Shown: one piece after another, positions 11,079-21,570 of the stretch
Numbering within the stretch: position 1 is the first letter of the stretch
Layout of the letters: each line of letters begins with the position of its first letter
DNA from: Symsagittifera roscoffensis
Taxonomy: Eukaryota > Xenacoelomorpha > Acoela > Convolutidae
Reading direction: 5' to 3'
Length of the DNA: 64,000 nt
NCBI RefSeq assembly: GCF_963678635.1
Contig: NC_087069.1
Span: 5,379,472-5,443,471 of the forward strand
The notes under the pieces: generated by a model
Databases searched by the model: none
The model's input: only the letters and a program-made list of their open reading frames with translations
What the model was told of the DNA's origin: nothing
Made by a program: the position numbers and the translations under genes

Positions 11079-11294
11079 ATGTTGCACGACGATAATTTAA
11101 TCGAAATGTCTCTACGACTCAATAGATCAAAGCCAATATTCCGAACGATAAGAGAACTACCCGGAATTGCAAGAAGACCTCGAACCAGAGACGACATACG
11201 ACAAAGTTATATGATAGTTCGGCAAAAGCCAACACAAACTTTTGTATTTAGAATATTACTAGCAATGAATTTAGATTTTCATTTGCAAACATAA
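11079..11294 (+). CDS. Small Arg-rich leader ORF (sORF)
   Basis: An open frame of 71 codons, first ATG 11079. The start conserved in the relative is the in-frame ATG at 11106, giving about 62 residues. Arg-rich in its first half (RELPGIARRPRTRDDIR) and ending with an aromatic/hydrophobic tail (TFVFRILLAMNLDFHLQT). In the old copy at 59024 the same frame is recognisable across its length with one stop, and the amino-acid pattern is kept in the middle and C-terminal parts. It lies between the PBS and ORF0. Function unknown; a nucleic-acid-binding or packaging role would suit the charge but is only a guess. Confidence 0.5.
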   Translation: MLHDDNLIEMSLRLNRSKPIFRTIRELPGIARRPRTRDDIRQSYMIVRQKPTQTFVFRILLAMNLDFHLQT

Positions 11295-12221
11295 AATCTT
11301 GAAGTCAATCTTCAAAATCATTTCAGGCGCTAAACAAAATTATTAATATACAATAACGATTGATAAAAAGATCTCAGATCGTTTTTCTAAATTCTGCAGT
11401 AATATACAAAACATGTTTGAAAAATATTTATTGAAAAATCTAAATAAAAATTAGTAGCATGCCAATAAATGGTTAGTAATCATAAATCATCCTGTTGTTC
11501 CAGCTTCATCACCTAAACATAACAGCATTCATAAGCTCACTAATATCATAAAAACACTAAATCTTTTCTTTACACAAATTTAAATCATTTTAAACTTAAA
11601 TTCACTTAAATTTAAAATCAGATCATCAAGGCTCATCCTTGGATCTTAAATCATTTTCTATTTAATTAAATTTAAAACTTGATCATCAAGGCCTATCCTT
11701 GGATCAGAAAGAACAATTTTGTTCTCCCCCACCCACTTAGCTAGTGTCTAACGACCTCAAACGTCGATTTACTATCCAACCCTTTCTAAAAACCCAGGAC
11801 TAACAGAAATTTTTGAACAAAACTAATCATTCAAATTAGGATAAACAGTGAAGAACTTCGGTTATTCATCATTCACTTGATCCCCCCTCTTACCAGACCC
11901 AGGATAAATCTTAGACTTAGTAAGTTTAAAATAGTATCTAACGAACTACTCGCGTTCTAATTATACCTGAACCTTGTGGATCGATTTACTATTCTCCAAC
12001 CCTGAACACAATCACTACCCTTAAGTAAGATTAAGTAAGTTAACACCTTAGCTTATACTAGCCGCGAGAAAGTATAAAATCATTCTTCGGAATCGATATA
12101 CTTTTCTCTCCAACCCTGAACAAATAGACCCAGGTTAGGCTAACCAAAAAATCGTAAGGACTAACAGTCTAAGAAAATAGAAATCATTTAACAACCTTTT
12201 GCATCCGTCATCCTAAACCTT
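11295..12221 (+). other. Non-coding leader with repeated hairpins
   Basis: About 0.93 kb without a credible ORF. Two copies of GATCATCAAGG...CCTTGGATC (11621-11645 and 11681-11705) can each fold into a short stem-loop. Landmarks such as GAACAATTT[TG]GTTCTCCCCC, GTGTCTAACG and CATCCTAAACCTTATGTCA recur in both leader copies of the old relative, so the leader is conserved in sequence. Confidence 0.6.
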
Positions 12222-12689
12222 ATGTCATTTAAAAACCTAGGAAATAAACAAACAATCGTTTTACACAATTGTGAAATAGATAACAAAAAATACGACCTTG
12301 TAATCACACCTCATACACAAACAGTTGGATACATTAGAACAAAACGACAAACACTAAAAAGAAAAATAATAACCAAACAAAGACAAATTACACGAAAAAG
12401 ATTTTCCAAAAACCGAAACGCATTTTCAGAATCAGAAACCAGCAGTTTAGACGACCTTTATAAATTAAAAGAATCTATAGATAAAAATTGCCCCATTCAC
12501 GATCAATTATATTTTTCCGACTCAGAAACAACTTCAAATTCATCAAAAAGAGGAAAAAGAAGAATAAAAAAGCAATATAAACACAAACCAGTACATTTAT
12601 ACAATTGGAATCAACCAATTAGACACATTGATAATTACATATTAACAGTCATCAAACGAAAAAATGAGCTCAACACACACCCCAGGTGA
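12222..12689 (+). CDS. ORF0, basic protein of unknown function
   Basis: 155 codons, Lys/Arg-rich (for example RKRFSKNRNAFSESETSS), with acidic Ser-rich patches and no membrane segment or known domain. The ATG at 12222 lies in the conserved context CCTTATGTCA. A homologous ORF starts at 61256 in the old relative with the shared patterns VGYIRTK and SESET. Its last 26 bases overlap the start of gag (12664) in another frame, suggesting translation from one mRNA by coupling or leaky scanning. Codon use is A-rich like the rest of the element. Possibly a nucleic-acid-binding accessory or a detached N-terminal Gag part. Confidence 0.65.
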   Translation: MSFKNLGNKQTIVLHNCEIDNKKYDLVITPHTQTVGYIRTKRQTLKRKIITKQRQITRKRFSKNRNAFSESETSSLDDLYKLKESIDKNCPIHDQLYFSDSETTSNSSKRGKRRIKKQYKHKPVHLYNWNQPIRHIDNYILTVIKRKNELNTHPR

Positions 12690-14667
12690 AGAAAGTCCAG
12701 ATGATGATGATGTCTTCCCCTTTATCGTAGATGCAACCACTGATAGAGGACAGCATATATTTTGCAAAAATTTACCTTTAAATTTGTTTGAACCCGGAAT
12801 CAGTCCATGTAAAACAGAGTTCCCAGATGTAAAAATCAAAAGACAAATTATCGATCACTATTTGAAAGATATATGCAACCTAACACAACAATACGGAATC
12901 TACTCAATAGAATTCAGCTCACCAAACCAAAATCACAGCAAATATGTAATTCAAACAGACGACCTTGATTTAGAATTTTCAAAAGTATTCTCAGAATATA
13001 TAAAAAGCATACAATATCATAACTCACAAAGAGCAAACTCCATATTCACCAATGAAGTTTTTGCAATAATATATAGTTATATCTCGATATTAGAAAACAA
13101 AATCCCAATCCCAAATGTCTCACCGACAGAAACATCTAAACACATAAGAGTACGACATGAAATCACACTACTCTCTAGTTTTCTAAATATAATTAAAGAA
13201 AATTTCACGAAAGATGAAGTTTCACAACATACAAAACACGACTTACAAAAAATTTTGGCATGGTTCATAATAGATTATTTCACACATAATATTGATTTAA
13301 TTTCACAAGCAAGAAAAAATTTTAGACCCCAAAACTCAAACGATGATACTGCCATCACAGAACAATCAGACTATGTTTGGGACCCCGAATGGTCTCATCC
13401 CGCATTCATAAACTTCCCACAATCAATCTCAAGTCAAGCAATAAGTACGATATCTTATGTAAGAGATTATGTAAGAGTATTACCATTAACCATTGATGCA
13501 ACACCATTAAACTATAATACATTTTTACCTGATATGCAAAATAATAGTTTAAACTCCACAGTCATACACAATGAAAACCTCAATGGAACTAGAAATCTCA
13601 CTCAACAAGATATCCAGAGACCATCACACTTCATAAATGAAGAAATCGTACACACAACATCTACACAACAAAGCATTTCACCGATACGTCCAAATTTAAC
13701 AACACCAAGAAATACAAACCCTTCACAAACACAGGTAACCTTACAATCAACCGTTAAACCTTCGGTTGCCCCAAAATATTCACACATGGATTATCAAACA
13801 TACAGACCCATGACAATACCGTCAAAAACACGTAAAACGTTCACTAGAAACAATTTCGCAGAACATAATTATAATTACACACATCCATCAATAACAAATT
13901 ATCCCCCACGAAAAAATTATAATAATAATACAAGATCTCGAAACTGGGATAACCCAATGGCACAAACTAATTCAGTAAATTTTCAAACAAATTTACATCC
14001 TTCACAGGATCGTAATGAAAACTATCCATTTTTTCAACAAAATAAAAATAAAAAACAATCATCTTATCAAATGGATTACTTATCCTCAGATGATGATTTT
14101 TTACAACCAGATATATTTGCACCATATAATCAAGAATATCGTGGACAAGGAGTACAGAAACCACATACAAATCATAGAATTTTTTCTCCACAACCAATAG
14201 ATACACAAAATCAACAACCAATTCCGCAACAAAACCCAATTAATACACAATATTTTCAACCAATTCAGCAACAAAACCCAATGATCACACACACGTATCA
14301 ACCGACACAAATGCAAAATGAAATACCACTCCCATATTATCTTCAACAACACGAAATAACAAGAAATCAACTTTCAAATTTTTCTCAAATGCCAAATGCA
14401 GCAGAATCATTACAAATGACAATGAATCCATACCTTATGGGTGGATCATCAATAACATCAAATAAACCTTTAATGGTATTCACAGGAACAGACCCTGAAT
14501 ATTCTGTAGAAGACTATTTAAATGCAGTAACAGCAAATTTGATTTTAAATATAGGACCTGAACCAATTAATACGCCACTACATCAAAACTGGATACATCG
14601 ACGCACAGCGTTGATACAAACAACTTTAGACGGCGCAGCCAAAAATGGTTTTCAGTATTGCCTCTAG
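12664..14667 (+). CDS. gag: Gag, N-terminal part (frame-broken)
   Basis: 667 codons. Residues 1-230 are globular-looking; 290-570 are low-complexity Asn/Gln/Pro/Thr-rich; the end (about 600-660) begins a Ty3/gypsy-type capsid (MVFTGTDPEYSVEDYLNAV). The frame then runs into a stop because one T is missing near 14651. The old relative reads AAT-TGG-TTT at the same point and stays in frame, whereas here AAT-GGT-TTT shifts it. Capsid continues in the next entry. The N-terminal part has homologous relics at 61697-62350. Gag forms the particle and binds genomic RNA (family knowledge). Confidence 0.8.
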   Translation: MSSTHTPGEESPDDDDVFPFIVDATTDRGQHIFCKNLPLNLFEPGISPCKTEFPDVKIKRQIIDHYLKDICNLTQQYGIYSIEFSSPNQNHSKYVIQTDDLDLEFSKVFSEYIKSIQYHNSQRANSIFTNEVFAIIYSYISILENKIPIPNVSPTETSKHIRVRHEITLLSSFLNIIKENFTKDEVSQHTKHDLQKILAWFIIDYFTHNIDLISQARKNFRPQNSNDDTAITEQSDYVWDPEWSHPAFINFPQSISSQAISTISYVRDYVRVLPLTIDATPLNYNTFLPDMQNNSLNSTVIHNENLNGTRNLTQQDIQRPSHFINEEIVHTTSTQQSISPIRPNLTTPRNTNPSQTQVTLQSTVKPSVAPKYSHMDYQTYRPMTIPSKTRKTFTRNNFAEHNYNYTHPSITNYPPRKNYNNNTRSRNWDNPMAQTNSVNFQTNLHPSQDRNENYPFFQQNKNKKQSSYQMDYLSSDDDFLQPDIFAPYNQEYRGQGVQKPHTNHRIFSPQPIDTQNQQPIPQQNPINTQYFQPIQQQNPMITHTYQPTQMQNEIPLPYYLQQHEITRNQLSNFSQMPNAAESLQMTMNPYLMGGSSITSNKPLMVFTGTDPEYSVEDYLNAVTANLILNIGPEPINTPLHQNWIHRRTALIQTTLDGAAKNGFQYCL

Positions 14668-15182
14668 AAATAAAATCAAATTGGAAAAGGTTTACACAAG
14701 AATTTTCAAAAATGTTTGACTCCGAAAGAAACAAACAACAACAAAGAGTTTTATGTAATGAAATTCGCAGATTACCAAATGAAACCATCAAGCAATTAGC
14801 AGTACGCATCGAAACACTAGTTCGAAAAGCATATTCATTAAATACACATGACTATAAAAACACAAAGATGACAGAAATCCTAATGATGACCTTAACACCG
14901 CAATTAAGAAAAATAGCAATAAAAAAGAGAGCATCCCATCCTTCTTCAATTCGAGAACCCGATTTAGATTTTCGAAAACTAGTAGACAAACTAGTACAAG
15001 CAGAAATCACAATGAAACTCGAAGAAACAGAAAATCTGAAATTACAATATGTTAACCGAATCGAAACAAATACCACAAGTATCAACAATATACAGGAATC
15101 AGATACAAACCTCGTTGAAAAAATCACTGAAATACTCAATATTTACGAAAAACACCCAAACTTTAAAGGCAAACCATCTTTC
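14651..15182 (+). CDS. gag: Gag, capsid C-terminal part
   Basis: Continuation of gag in the next frame (open past 14658), holding the rest of the retrotransposon Gag/capsid domain: FSKMFDSERNKQQQ, LPNETIKQLAVRIETLV and so on. It is well conserved with the old relative at 63640-64000. It ends at a TAA (15183-15185). The next codons in the same frame give the nucleocapsid zinc knuckle, so this stop interrupts gag rather than ending it. Either a recent point mutation or a readthrough site. Confidence 0.75.
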
Positions 15183-15185
15183 TAA

Positions 15186-15515
15186 AAATGGTGTAATTAT
15201 TGCCGACGATACGGACATAGTATTTCTGAATGTAGACAAAAACAGCAAGACAATCAAAATAAACCTCAAAAATATAAAGAACCAAATAAATCATTCTATC
15301 AATACATGAAAAAAGATCAAAATCTACCGAACAAAACTGTGTACAGCAACAACAGTTCAGGAAAACCACTCCCGAACAATACAAATTATACAAGAAATCA
15401 ATCACCATATAACTCAAGTTATAGAGGAAGATCGCCAGAACGAAGAAATACACAAAATTCGTCACAAAATCACTACAATAGACCAAATAGTAGAAATAAC
15501 TACTCCAGATCTAAG
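15186..15515 (+). CDS. gag: Gag, nucleocapsid part with zinc knuckle
   Basis: In frame with the capsid part across the TAA, this holds a CX2CX4HX4C knuckle (CNYCRRYGHSISEC, 15192-15233) followed by a Ser/Asn/Arg/Tyr-rich basic tail. No ATG follows the stop closely; the first is at 15306. It ends at a second TAA (15516-15518), after which the same frame stays open into pol. The knuckle packages RNA in this family. Confidence 0.75.
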
Positions 15516-15518
15516 TAA

Positions 15519-18230
15519 AACACAACACAATTTGTTTCTAGATCTAATTCCCAATCAAGAAATAATTACTATCCAAACAATCAATCACGAAACTCATCAT
15601 ACAATAGAAATAGAAACTACTCCAATAATCGTTATAGAAATTATTCCCAATCACCACACAGGAATAATAACCATTATAATAATTCTAATAATCGCCATAG
15701 AAGTAGTACACCTAAACATCAAAGAAATATAAATCAAGTACAATCAAATTCAGAAACAACATCAGACCCTCCAGGTATTGATGACACAGTAAATGATACG
15801 TTACAACTCAATCAAATAAACTGTGGATCATCAGACTCAGAAAGTGAAACAGAAAACACTATCTCCATCAATATGATAGCAGTCGAAAATGACTATGAAC
15901 CTATTATATATGAACAACCATTTTCATCACACATATATGAAAATCAATCAGAACTTCTTCACAATTATTATATTGAACCCATCCATTCCACACCGACGAC
16001 GCAAAAAACTAATGGAATTAACACTACAAATCAACCCAATGAGAATGACAAAACAAAATGCTTGAATACAAATCACATCTATCAAAATATACAAAAAGAA
16101 CAACCCATAGAAAAAATTTGGACAATACCATTTCTCTTAGAAAGTCCAAGAAACAAAGAATTTCAACCACCAGATCTTGAAATTGATTTTTTAATTGATT
16201 CAGGAGCAGAATCAAACATAATAAACATTCCCACATGGAATGAGATAAAAACATTACACCCAAAATTAACACCTCTTGAAACCTCCAGTAAACTAGCAAC
16301 AGCACAAGGATCAACATTGGTAAACTATGGAAAAATTCAATTATTTCTTCTCCCCACAAGAACAATGGAGCAAAATAAAATTTTAACTAAACCGTTTAAA
16401 CAAATATTCCATATCACTGATATTAAACACAATATCATTGGAATACCATTCATCTCTAAATATATACCAACAATCAACATATTAAACAGTAAAATACTAA
16501 TCAAAGATAAATACACAAAAACAAAAGACACATCCCTAACATTTTTTCAAAGATTAAACAAACAACCACCATTCTTTTCAAAATTTTATCCAATATATAA
16601 CCAACAAAGAAAACACCTGAAACCACTATCAGGAAACATATATAATTTTTCAATAAAACAAGTTCACCAATATGATAAAAAACAAAATAAACAACAACTC
16701 TATATGTCAGACTTTGAATTCAAACCTATCCATAAGTTTTTCAAAATCACAATCTCATCCATAAAATATTTGAAAAACTCGAATTCAGATTTTATATCTC
16801 TACATGTATACAACAATACACCTTACCAAGTAACATTACCTTTAGGACTTTTAGGCTATTGCGAAACCAACGCTACAATATCACCAATACACGAAAAAGC
16901 ATATCGCGTAAATAATATACTCCAATTATTAGATATTTGTCAATCCACAATTCTTAATGAAGAATTATCCATAAATAATATAATAAGTAACGAAAAAAGA
17001 AATACGGATTATTTCACAAAAACCCCATATTTCAAACCGACATTCAACATAAATAACTACACAGAGAATCAACAGAAATTTTTAACAATGTTTAATTTCC
17101 AACATTCACAAATAACACAAGACGAATTTGAAAAATTAGCCAAACAGCTAATTAAATATTCATCAGTCTATGCAACATCCAAATTTGATGTTGGCAAAAT
17201 CAGCTCATCACTACATCTCCCATTAAAACCAGACGCAGTTTTCAAAAAACAAAGAACAAGTAAAGGACCAATTCACTTACACGATAAAGTAAACAGATTA
17301 CTCGACATTTTAGAACAATACAACATTATATCACCAGTAAATAAAGAAGAACAACCAAAAGGTAACACATTTATCAACCCTGTTATCATTCTAGCCAAAG
17401 GAGAATCATTAAAAATCGTTCTCGACGCTAGATACCTCAACTCACTCATAGATGAATCAAAGTGTAATTGGCCTATTGAACCAATACAAGTTATTTTAAC
17501 AAAAACAAACGGAAAATACTTTACAACCGCAGATATGAACAGTGCATATAACCAAATGCCATTAGATGAACAATCGCGACGTTTAACACAATTTGTTATT
17601 GGAAACCAACAATACGAATTCAACCGCTTATTCTATGGAATATCCATAGGACCAGCAGCATTTTCAGCTTTTATGAGCAAAATTTTTCGACCACTAATAC
17701 TTAAGAAAAACGCAATCACCTATTTAGACGATGTTTTTATGCAATCACAGAATAAAGAAGAAATGTTCAATGTTTTAAAACAATATCACCAAATACTTCA
17801 GAACGAAAATCTGAAGGCCGCCCCTGATAAATCACACTTCTTTTTGACAAGAGTTAAATTCTTAGGACATAACATAGAAAGAAAAACAATCACTCCATTA
17901 AAATCACGCATTGACGCTATTCAGAAACTCCAACCACCGACAAATAAAAAGAAAATCCAAGAATTCCTTGGAATGTTAAACTTTTTAAGCAAATATGTTT
18001 ATAAAATGCAATTATATCTAAGACCATTCTATACTATACTTAGACAACAAAATAATTTTGAATGGAATACAGAACATCAAGCACGATTTGAAGAAACAAA
18101 GAAACTCTTAATGAACAAATTTCAAACACAATTCCAGATTCAAATCAACCATTTTATGCAATGTGCGATGCTTCGAACTTTGGCATCGGCGCAGCGTTAT
18201 TACAATCACATAATGGTACAAACAAAATGA
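15519..18230 (+). CDS. pol: Pol: protease and reverse transcriptase
   Basis: Open in the capsid/nucleocapsid frame from 15519, first ATG 15873 (785 residues from there). A basic Asn/Ser/Arg/Tyr tail continues to about 15730. Retropepsin motif Leu-Ile-Asp-Ser-Gly-Ala lies near residue 107, counted from 15873. RT follows: VLDARYLNSL near 518, FTTADMNSAYNQMPLDE near 550, catalytic YLDD near 620, then thumb and connection. The frame breaks near 18130, just before RNase H, by loss of one base; the real pol continues in the next frame. Gag and pol share one frame separated by a single TAA, an arrangement compatible with stop readthrough. Confidence 0.88.
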   Translation, partial: NTTQFVSRSNSQSRNNYYPNNQSRNSSYNRNRNYSNNRYRNYSQSPHRNNNHYNNSNNRHRSSTPKHQRNINQVQSNSETTSDPPGIDDTVNDTLQLNQINCGSSDSESETENTISINMIAVENDYEPIIYEQPFSSHIYENQSELLHNYYIEPIHSTPTTQKTNGINTTNQPNENDKTKCLNTNHIYQNIQKEQPIEKIWTIPFLLESPRNKEFQPPDLEIDFLIDSGAESNIINIPTWNEIKTLHPKLTPLETSSKLATAQGSTLVNYGKIQLFLLPTRTMEQNKILTKPFKQIFHITDIKHNIIGIPFISKYIPTINILNSKILIKDKYTKTKDTSLTFFQRLNKQPPFFSKFYPIYNQQRKHLKPLSGNIYNFSIKQVHQYDKKQNKQQLYMSDFEFKPIHKFFKITISSIKYLKNSNSDFISLHVYNNTPYQVTLPLGLLGYCETNATISPIHEKAYRVNNILQLLDICQSTILNEELSINNIISNEKRNTDYFTKTPYFKPTFNINNYTENQQKFLTMFNFQHSQITQDEFEKLAKQLIKYSSVYATSKFDVGKISSSLHLPLKPDAVFKKQRTSKGPIHLHDKVNRLLDILEQYNIISPVNKEEQPKGNTFINPVIILAKGESLKIVLDARYLNSLIDESKCNWPIEPIQVILTKTNGKYFTTADMNSAYNQMPLDEQSRRLTQFVIGNQQYEFNRLFYGISIGPAAFSAFMSKIFRPLILKKNAITYLDDVFMQSQNKEEMFNVLKQYHQILQNENLKAAPDKSHFFLTRVKFLGHNIERKTITPLKSRIDAIQKLQPPTNKKKIQEFLGMLNFLSKYVYKMQLYLRPFYTILRQQNNFEWNTEHQARFEETKKLLMNKFQTQFQIQINHFMQCAMLRTLASAQRYYNHIMVQTK

Positions 18231-18473
18231 ACCTTATATCAGCAAATTCTCGATTATTCACTCAAGCAGAGCTAAGACTCTCAACCCTAATGAGAGAATG
18301 TACAGCCATAATCTATACACTTACAGAATATGAATTTCTGATACTTGGATCAAAACATCCAACAGTTCTATTCACAGATCACAAACCAATTATATTTCTC
18401 TTTACACAAAAAATAAATCCAACTCATAGAGTTTATAGATTTCAACTAATTCTAATGAAACTTCCAAACTTAC
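18131..18473 (+). CDS. pol: Pol: RNase H segment in shifted frame
   Basis: Begins in the -1 frame relative to RT. Shows CDASNFGIGAAL (first catalytic Asp), RECTAIIYTLTEYEF (catalytic Glu region) and LFTDHKPI (TDHKP motif), the expected order for Ty3/gypsy RNase H. Near 18473 the frame must return by +1 to continue with IVWTAGKNLALSDTLSR. RNase H removes RNA from the RNA-DNA hybrid during reverse transcription. The two compensating shifts look like single-base indels or base-call errors. Confidence 0.75.
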
Positions 18474-18695
18474 ATAGTTTGGACAGCAGGAAAAAACCTT
18501 GCGTTATCAGATACATTAAGTCGAAATACGCCACCCGAATTACTTACACGAAAAACTACAGTTGAAATACCAAAAAATATAAAATTCTACCTTGCAAAAA
18601 ACGAAACATCACCCCGACTAGAATGCAAATATGCAGTAAAAACTGACGTTGAACAATCACAGATAAATAATCTAAAACACTTTTCCACTTTATTT
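18474..18695 (+). CDS. pol: Pol: RNase H to integrase connector
   Basis: Frame restored to that of RT. Contains the Gly-Lys-Asn-x-Ala-Leu-Ser-Asp-x-Leu-Ser-Arg end of RNase H, where Ty3/gypsy elements usually have A-D-x-L-S-R. Another +1 shift near 18690 leads into the integrase frame; without it a TAA follows at once. Confidence 0.6.
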
Positions 18696-18696
18696 A

Positions 18697-20751
18697 GATT
18701 GCCAAAATAACCACTACGAAGTTGATCTACTTGGAACATCAACTCTTAAACCAATTCCATACTCACAATGGATAAAAAATAACACCCAACAAAAAAGAGT
18801 AAAACAACACTCGCATAAAAAAGACTTTTTTCCACTAATTGAAAAAGAAAACCTAACTGATAAAATAAATTTATCAGGACCACAAACAAACGATTCAAAA
18901 TACACAATAAATCAAGTTTTTGACCTCCATGACCCACTTGATACAATACCCTTATCTAAATTAGAAATAGAAAACATTTTTCTCCCCCCAACAGAAACAA
19001 TTACAATTTCAACATTGAAACAATACCAAAATCTTGACCCAGTAATTAGACAACTAAAATCATGGCACAAATATAAAACTAAACCCGTCAAGGCAGATAC
19101 AACTATTTTAGGAAATTTAACACTCCTCCGATATTTTCGAAAATTCAATAATACAACAATTAACGAAAACACAGACCTTCTAGAATACAAATTAAATGAA
19201 TCTACAGTTCCCTGTCTCCCTCTAAGTATGATTCTCATAGCTTTTAATATTTCACATACACAAATTATTAAAGGACACTCTGGATCAGAGAAAACATATT
19301 CAAATTTTATACAAAACTTTTATTTCCCAAATGCACCAATTTGGATAAAAGTACTATGCAATGACTGTATAGTATGCCAACTAAATAAACCTTACCCAAA
19401 TCAAAAACAAATAGCACAAAAACAAGATTTTAAAGGACAAAGTTTGTACTTTAACCACCGTATCTCATTTGATACTAAAGGACCAATTTCACCCTCATCA
19501 GAAGGAAACTCCTACATTATGGTAATTGTTGACGCATTTACACATTATGTAGCACTTAACCCAGTACCACATTGTAACGCTTATTACGCTTACACAACGC
19601 TTTATGAACACTGGATAGCCAAATTTGGACTACCAGAAATTTTAGTTACAGACAACGGTACAGAATTCATAAATAATGAAATCATCACACTATGTCATTT
19701 ATATAACATCAAACACAAACCACGTACATCTCATGCACCTTGGACAAACGGCTTAGTCGAAGGTATGAACCGTTCACTACAAGAATATCTTAGATGTATC
19801 ATCAATGGAAATGATACAAGATATACTGAATGGTCAGCAGATGTAAAACTATTTCCCTTAGCATATAATTCACAAATCACGACAACTCTAGGAATGTCAC
19901 CATATGAAATGGTTTTTAACCAAAAGCCACGCAAACCAATAATGTTTACAGCAAATTCTCATAAAAACGCACAAGGTTATTGTCAACCAAATAAAGACTC
20001 AATTTGTTATAACCTACCTTTACATACACACGATGAAGATCATTTTCATCACCCACAAATTCTTAAATTAGCCTCCGGTACACACACCGAATGGATTTTA
20101 AACAGAGATAAAAAACACAATGAAATTTACCAAAAAGTAACAAAAAAGTTGTTACAAAGGCAAAACATTAATGAACAAATAAATTCACGCTTTACACCAG
20201 CCTCCGATTTAAAAATTGGAACATTTGTTTTAATACCCAATTTTAATACTCAAAAAAGAATTTCTAAAAAATTACAACCCCTTCGTAAAGGACCATACCA
20301 AATAATTGCAAAACCCACTGATGTCACATATAAAATCACCGACTCAGACAAAAAAGAAATCGTCCAACACCGAAATAACCTATTACCTTATTATCCAAAA
20401 GAATACGCACTCCGCGAACTAACTCAATTATATTCTTTTACAGGTTTAAAAGTTATTCAAAATGACCCACATACGGAAAATACAACAAAGGAACAAAAAG
20501 ATTTTCACCTCAAAAACCAAAATACAAAATCAGCCACCACAAAAAACAATACAAAAAATCTAGATCAAAATACATCTCAAAAAGAAAGAAAAAATAGAAA
20601 AATGAAAGAACAAATAATACCCCAAGAACAAATCGACAAATCAGAACATAGAGAGTCTTCACGACTTAGAAATCAACCACGTAAAAATTATAAATTATTC
20701 ATCCTACAATCTAAAATATTAAAGAAAGTCGAATTTCAAAAACAACCTTAA
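18697..20751 (+). CDS. pol: Pol: integrase
   Basis: Open from about 18697, first ATG 19015 (578 residues from there). The zinc-binding region has His-x6-His (HTQIIKGH) and Cys-x2-Cys (CNDCIVC). Catalytic residues: Asp in FDTKG (about 152), Asp in TDNGTEF (about 211), Glu in NGLVEGMN (about 248). A GPY/F-type module (RKGPYQII) sits near 424. The C-terminal 100 residues are Lys/Arg/Asn/Gln-rich without a recognisable chromodomain. Inserts the cDNA into host DNA, giving the 4-bp target duplication seen here. Confidence 0.9.
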   Translation, partial: DCQNNHYEVDLLGTSTLKPIPYSQWIKNNTQQKRVKQHSHKKDFFPLIEKENLTDKINLSGPQTNDSKYTINQVFDLHDPLDTIPLSKLEIENIFLPPTETITISTLKQYQNLDPVIRQLKSWHKYKTKPVKADTTILGNLTLLRYFRKFNNTTINENTDLLEYKLNESTVPCLPLSMILIAFNISHTQIIKGHSGSEKTYSNFIQNFYFPNAPIWIKVLCNDCIVCQLNKPYPNQKQIAQKQDFKGQSLYFNHRISFDTKGPISPSSEGNSYIMVIVDAFTHYVALNPVPHCNAYYAYTTLYEHWIAKFGLPEILVTDNGTEFINNEIITLCHLYNIKHKPRTSHAPWTNGLVEGMNRSLQEYLRCIINGNDTRYTEWSADVKLFPLAYNSQITTTLGMSPYEMVFNQKPRKPIMFTANSHKNAQGYCQPNKDSICYNLPLHTHDEDHFHHPQILKLASGTHTEWILNRDKKHNEIYQKVTKKLLQRQNINEQINSRFTPASDLKIGTFVLIPNFNTQKRISKKLQPLRKGPYQIIAKPTDVTYKITDSDKKEIVQHRNNLLPYYPKEYALRELTQLYSFTGLKVIQNDPHTENTTKEQKDFHLKNQNTKSATTKNNTKNLDQNTSQKERKNRKMKEQIIPQEQIDKSEHRESSRLRNQPRKNYKLFILQSKILKKVEFQKQP

Positions 20752-21570
20752 TTTTGTATTTCACAGTCTTAGACCTTTGAAACATTTTGAATTTTCATTT
20801 TTCAAAATAACATGCTGACAAACACGCAGCAATTCTAGTTCATATTTAGCCAATAGGATTCATCCAATCCGTCACCTTCTCTAACTCTAACACAGATCAA
20901 CTAGACGAACGATATCAAACTCCAGGCATATCTATAACTATAACTTTGCGACCTCCAGGTCAAAAATAAGCAAACCACTCCAACTTGACAACTAAAATAA
21001 ATATCACCATAATATCATAACCCTCCCTTATCTAATAAACCAAAGATCAACAATATTTCCCCAACTCAGACCTCAAATACCCCCCAAACAAATATGTTAA
21101 ATTAGCCCAAAGTAAAAGAACGACCATTTGAATTAGCCTAAAGTATAAAAATCTCAAAAATACCACAGATCATTTGACAAATGAAAATAAAGACAAAGAA
21201 GACCTCCCAATAACCATAAAAATTGCCCCCAACAATTTTTCACAAAACTCAACCCACTTGTCAAAAAACCAATAAATAATCCGACCACACTTGAAAATTG
21301 CCCCAAACAACAAAAAAAATTCGATCAAGAAGTCATTTCGTAAATGCTCTTCTCTCAATCAGTCACTATAATTATCACAAACCTCAAACAATTTTTTACG
21401 ATACTTAAAACTTTTATAATATTTCTTTTTGATATCTTTGAATCTTTTGTAATAATTTTAATCATTTTTTGCAATATTTTTTAAATTTTCTATTCCCTAT
21501 TTGAACTATACCTCCAACTTTCAAAAGCTATTGACTATATCCACAGGTACGATTCACAAAACTTGTCTAA
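20752..21570 (+). other. Spacer between pol and the accessory module
   Basis: About 0.8 kb with no credible ORF. Just before the next ORF there is a pyrimidine-containing stretch ending TATCCACAG followed by GTACG (about 21536-21550), which could be a 3' splice acceptor for a subgenomic mRNA. This is inference from sequence only. Confidence 0.45.

Noticed and set aside
18120-18150. Programmed -1 frameshift between RT and RNase H
   Set aside because: No clear slippery heptamer at the site, and a second shift back follows at 18473; single-base indels are simpler.
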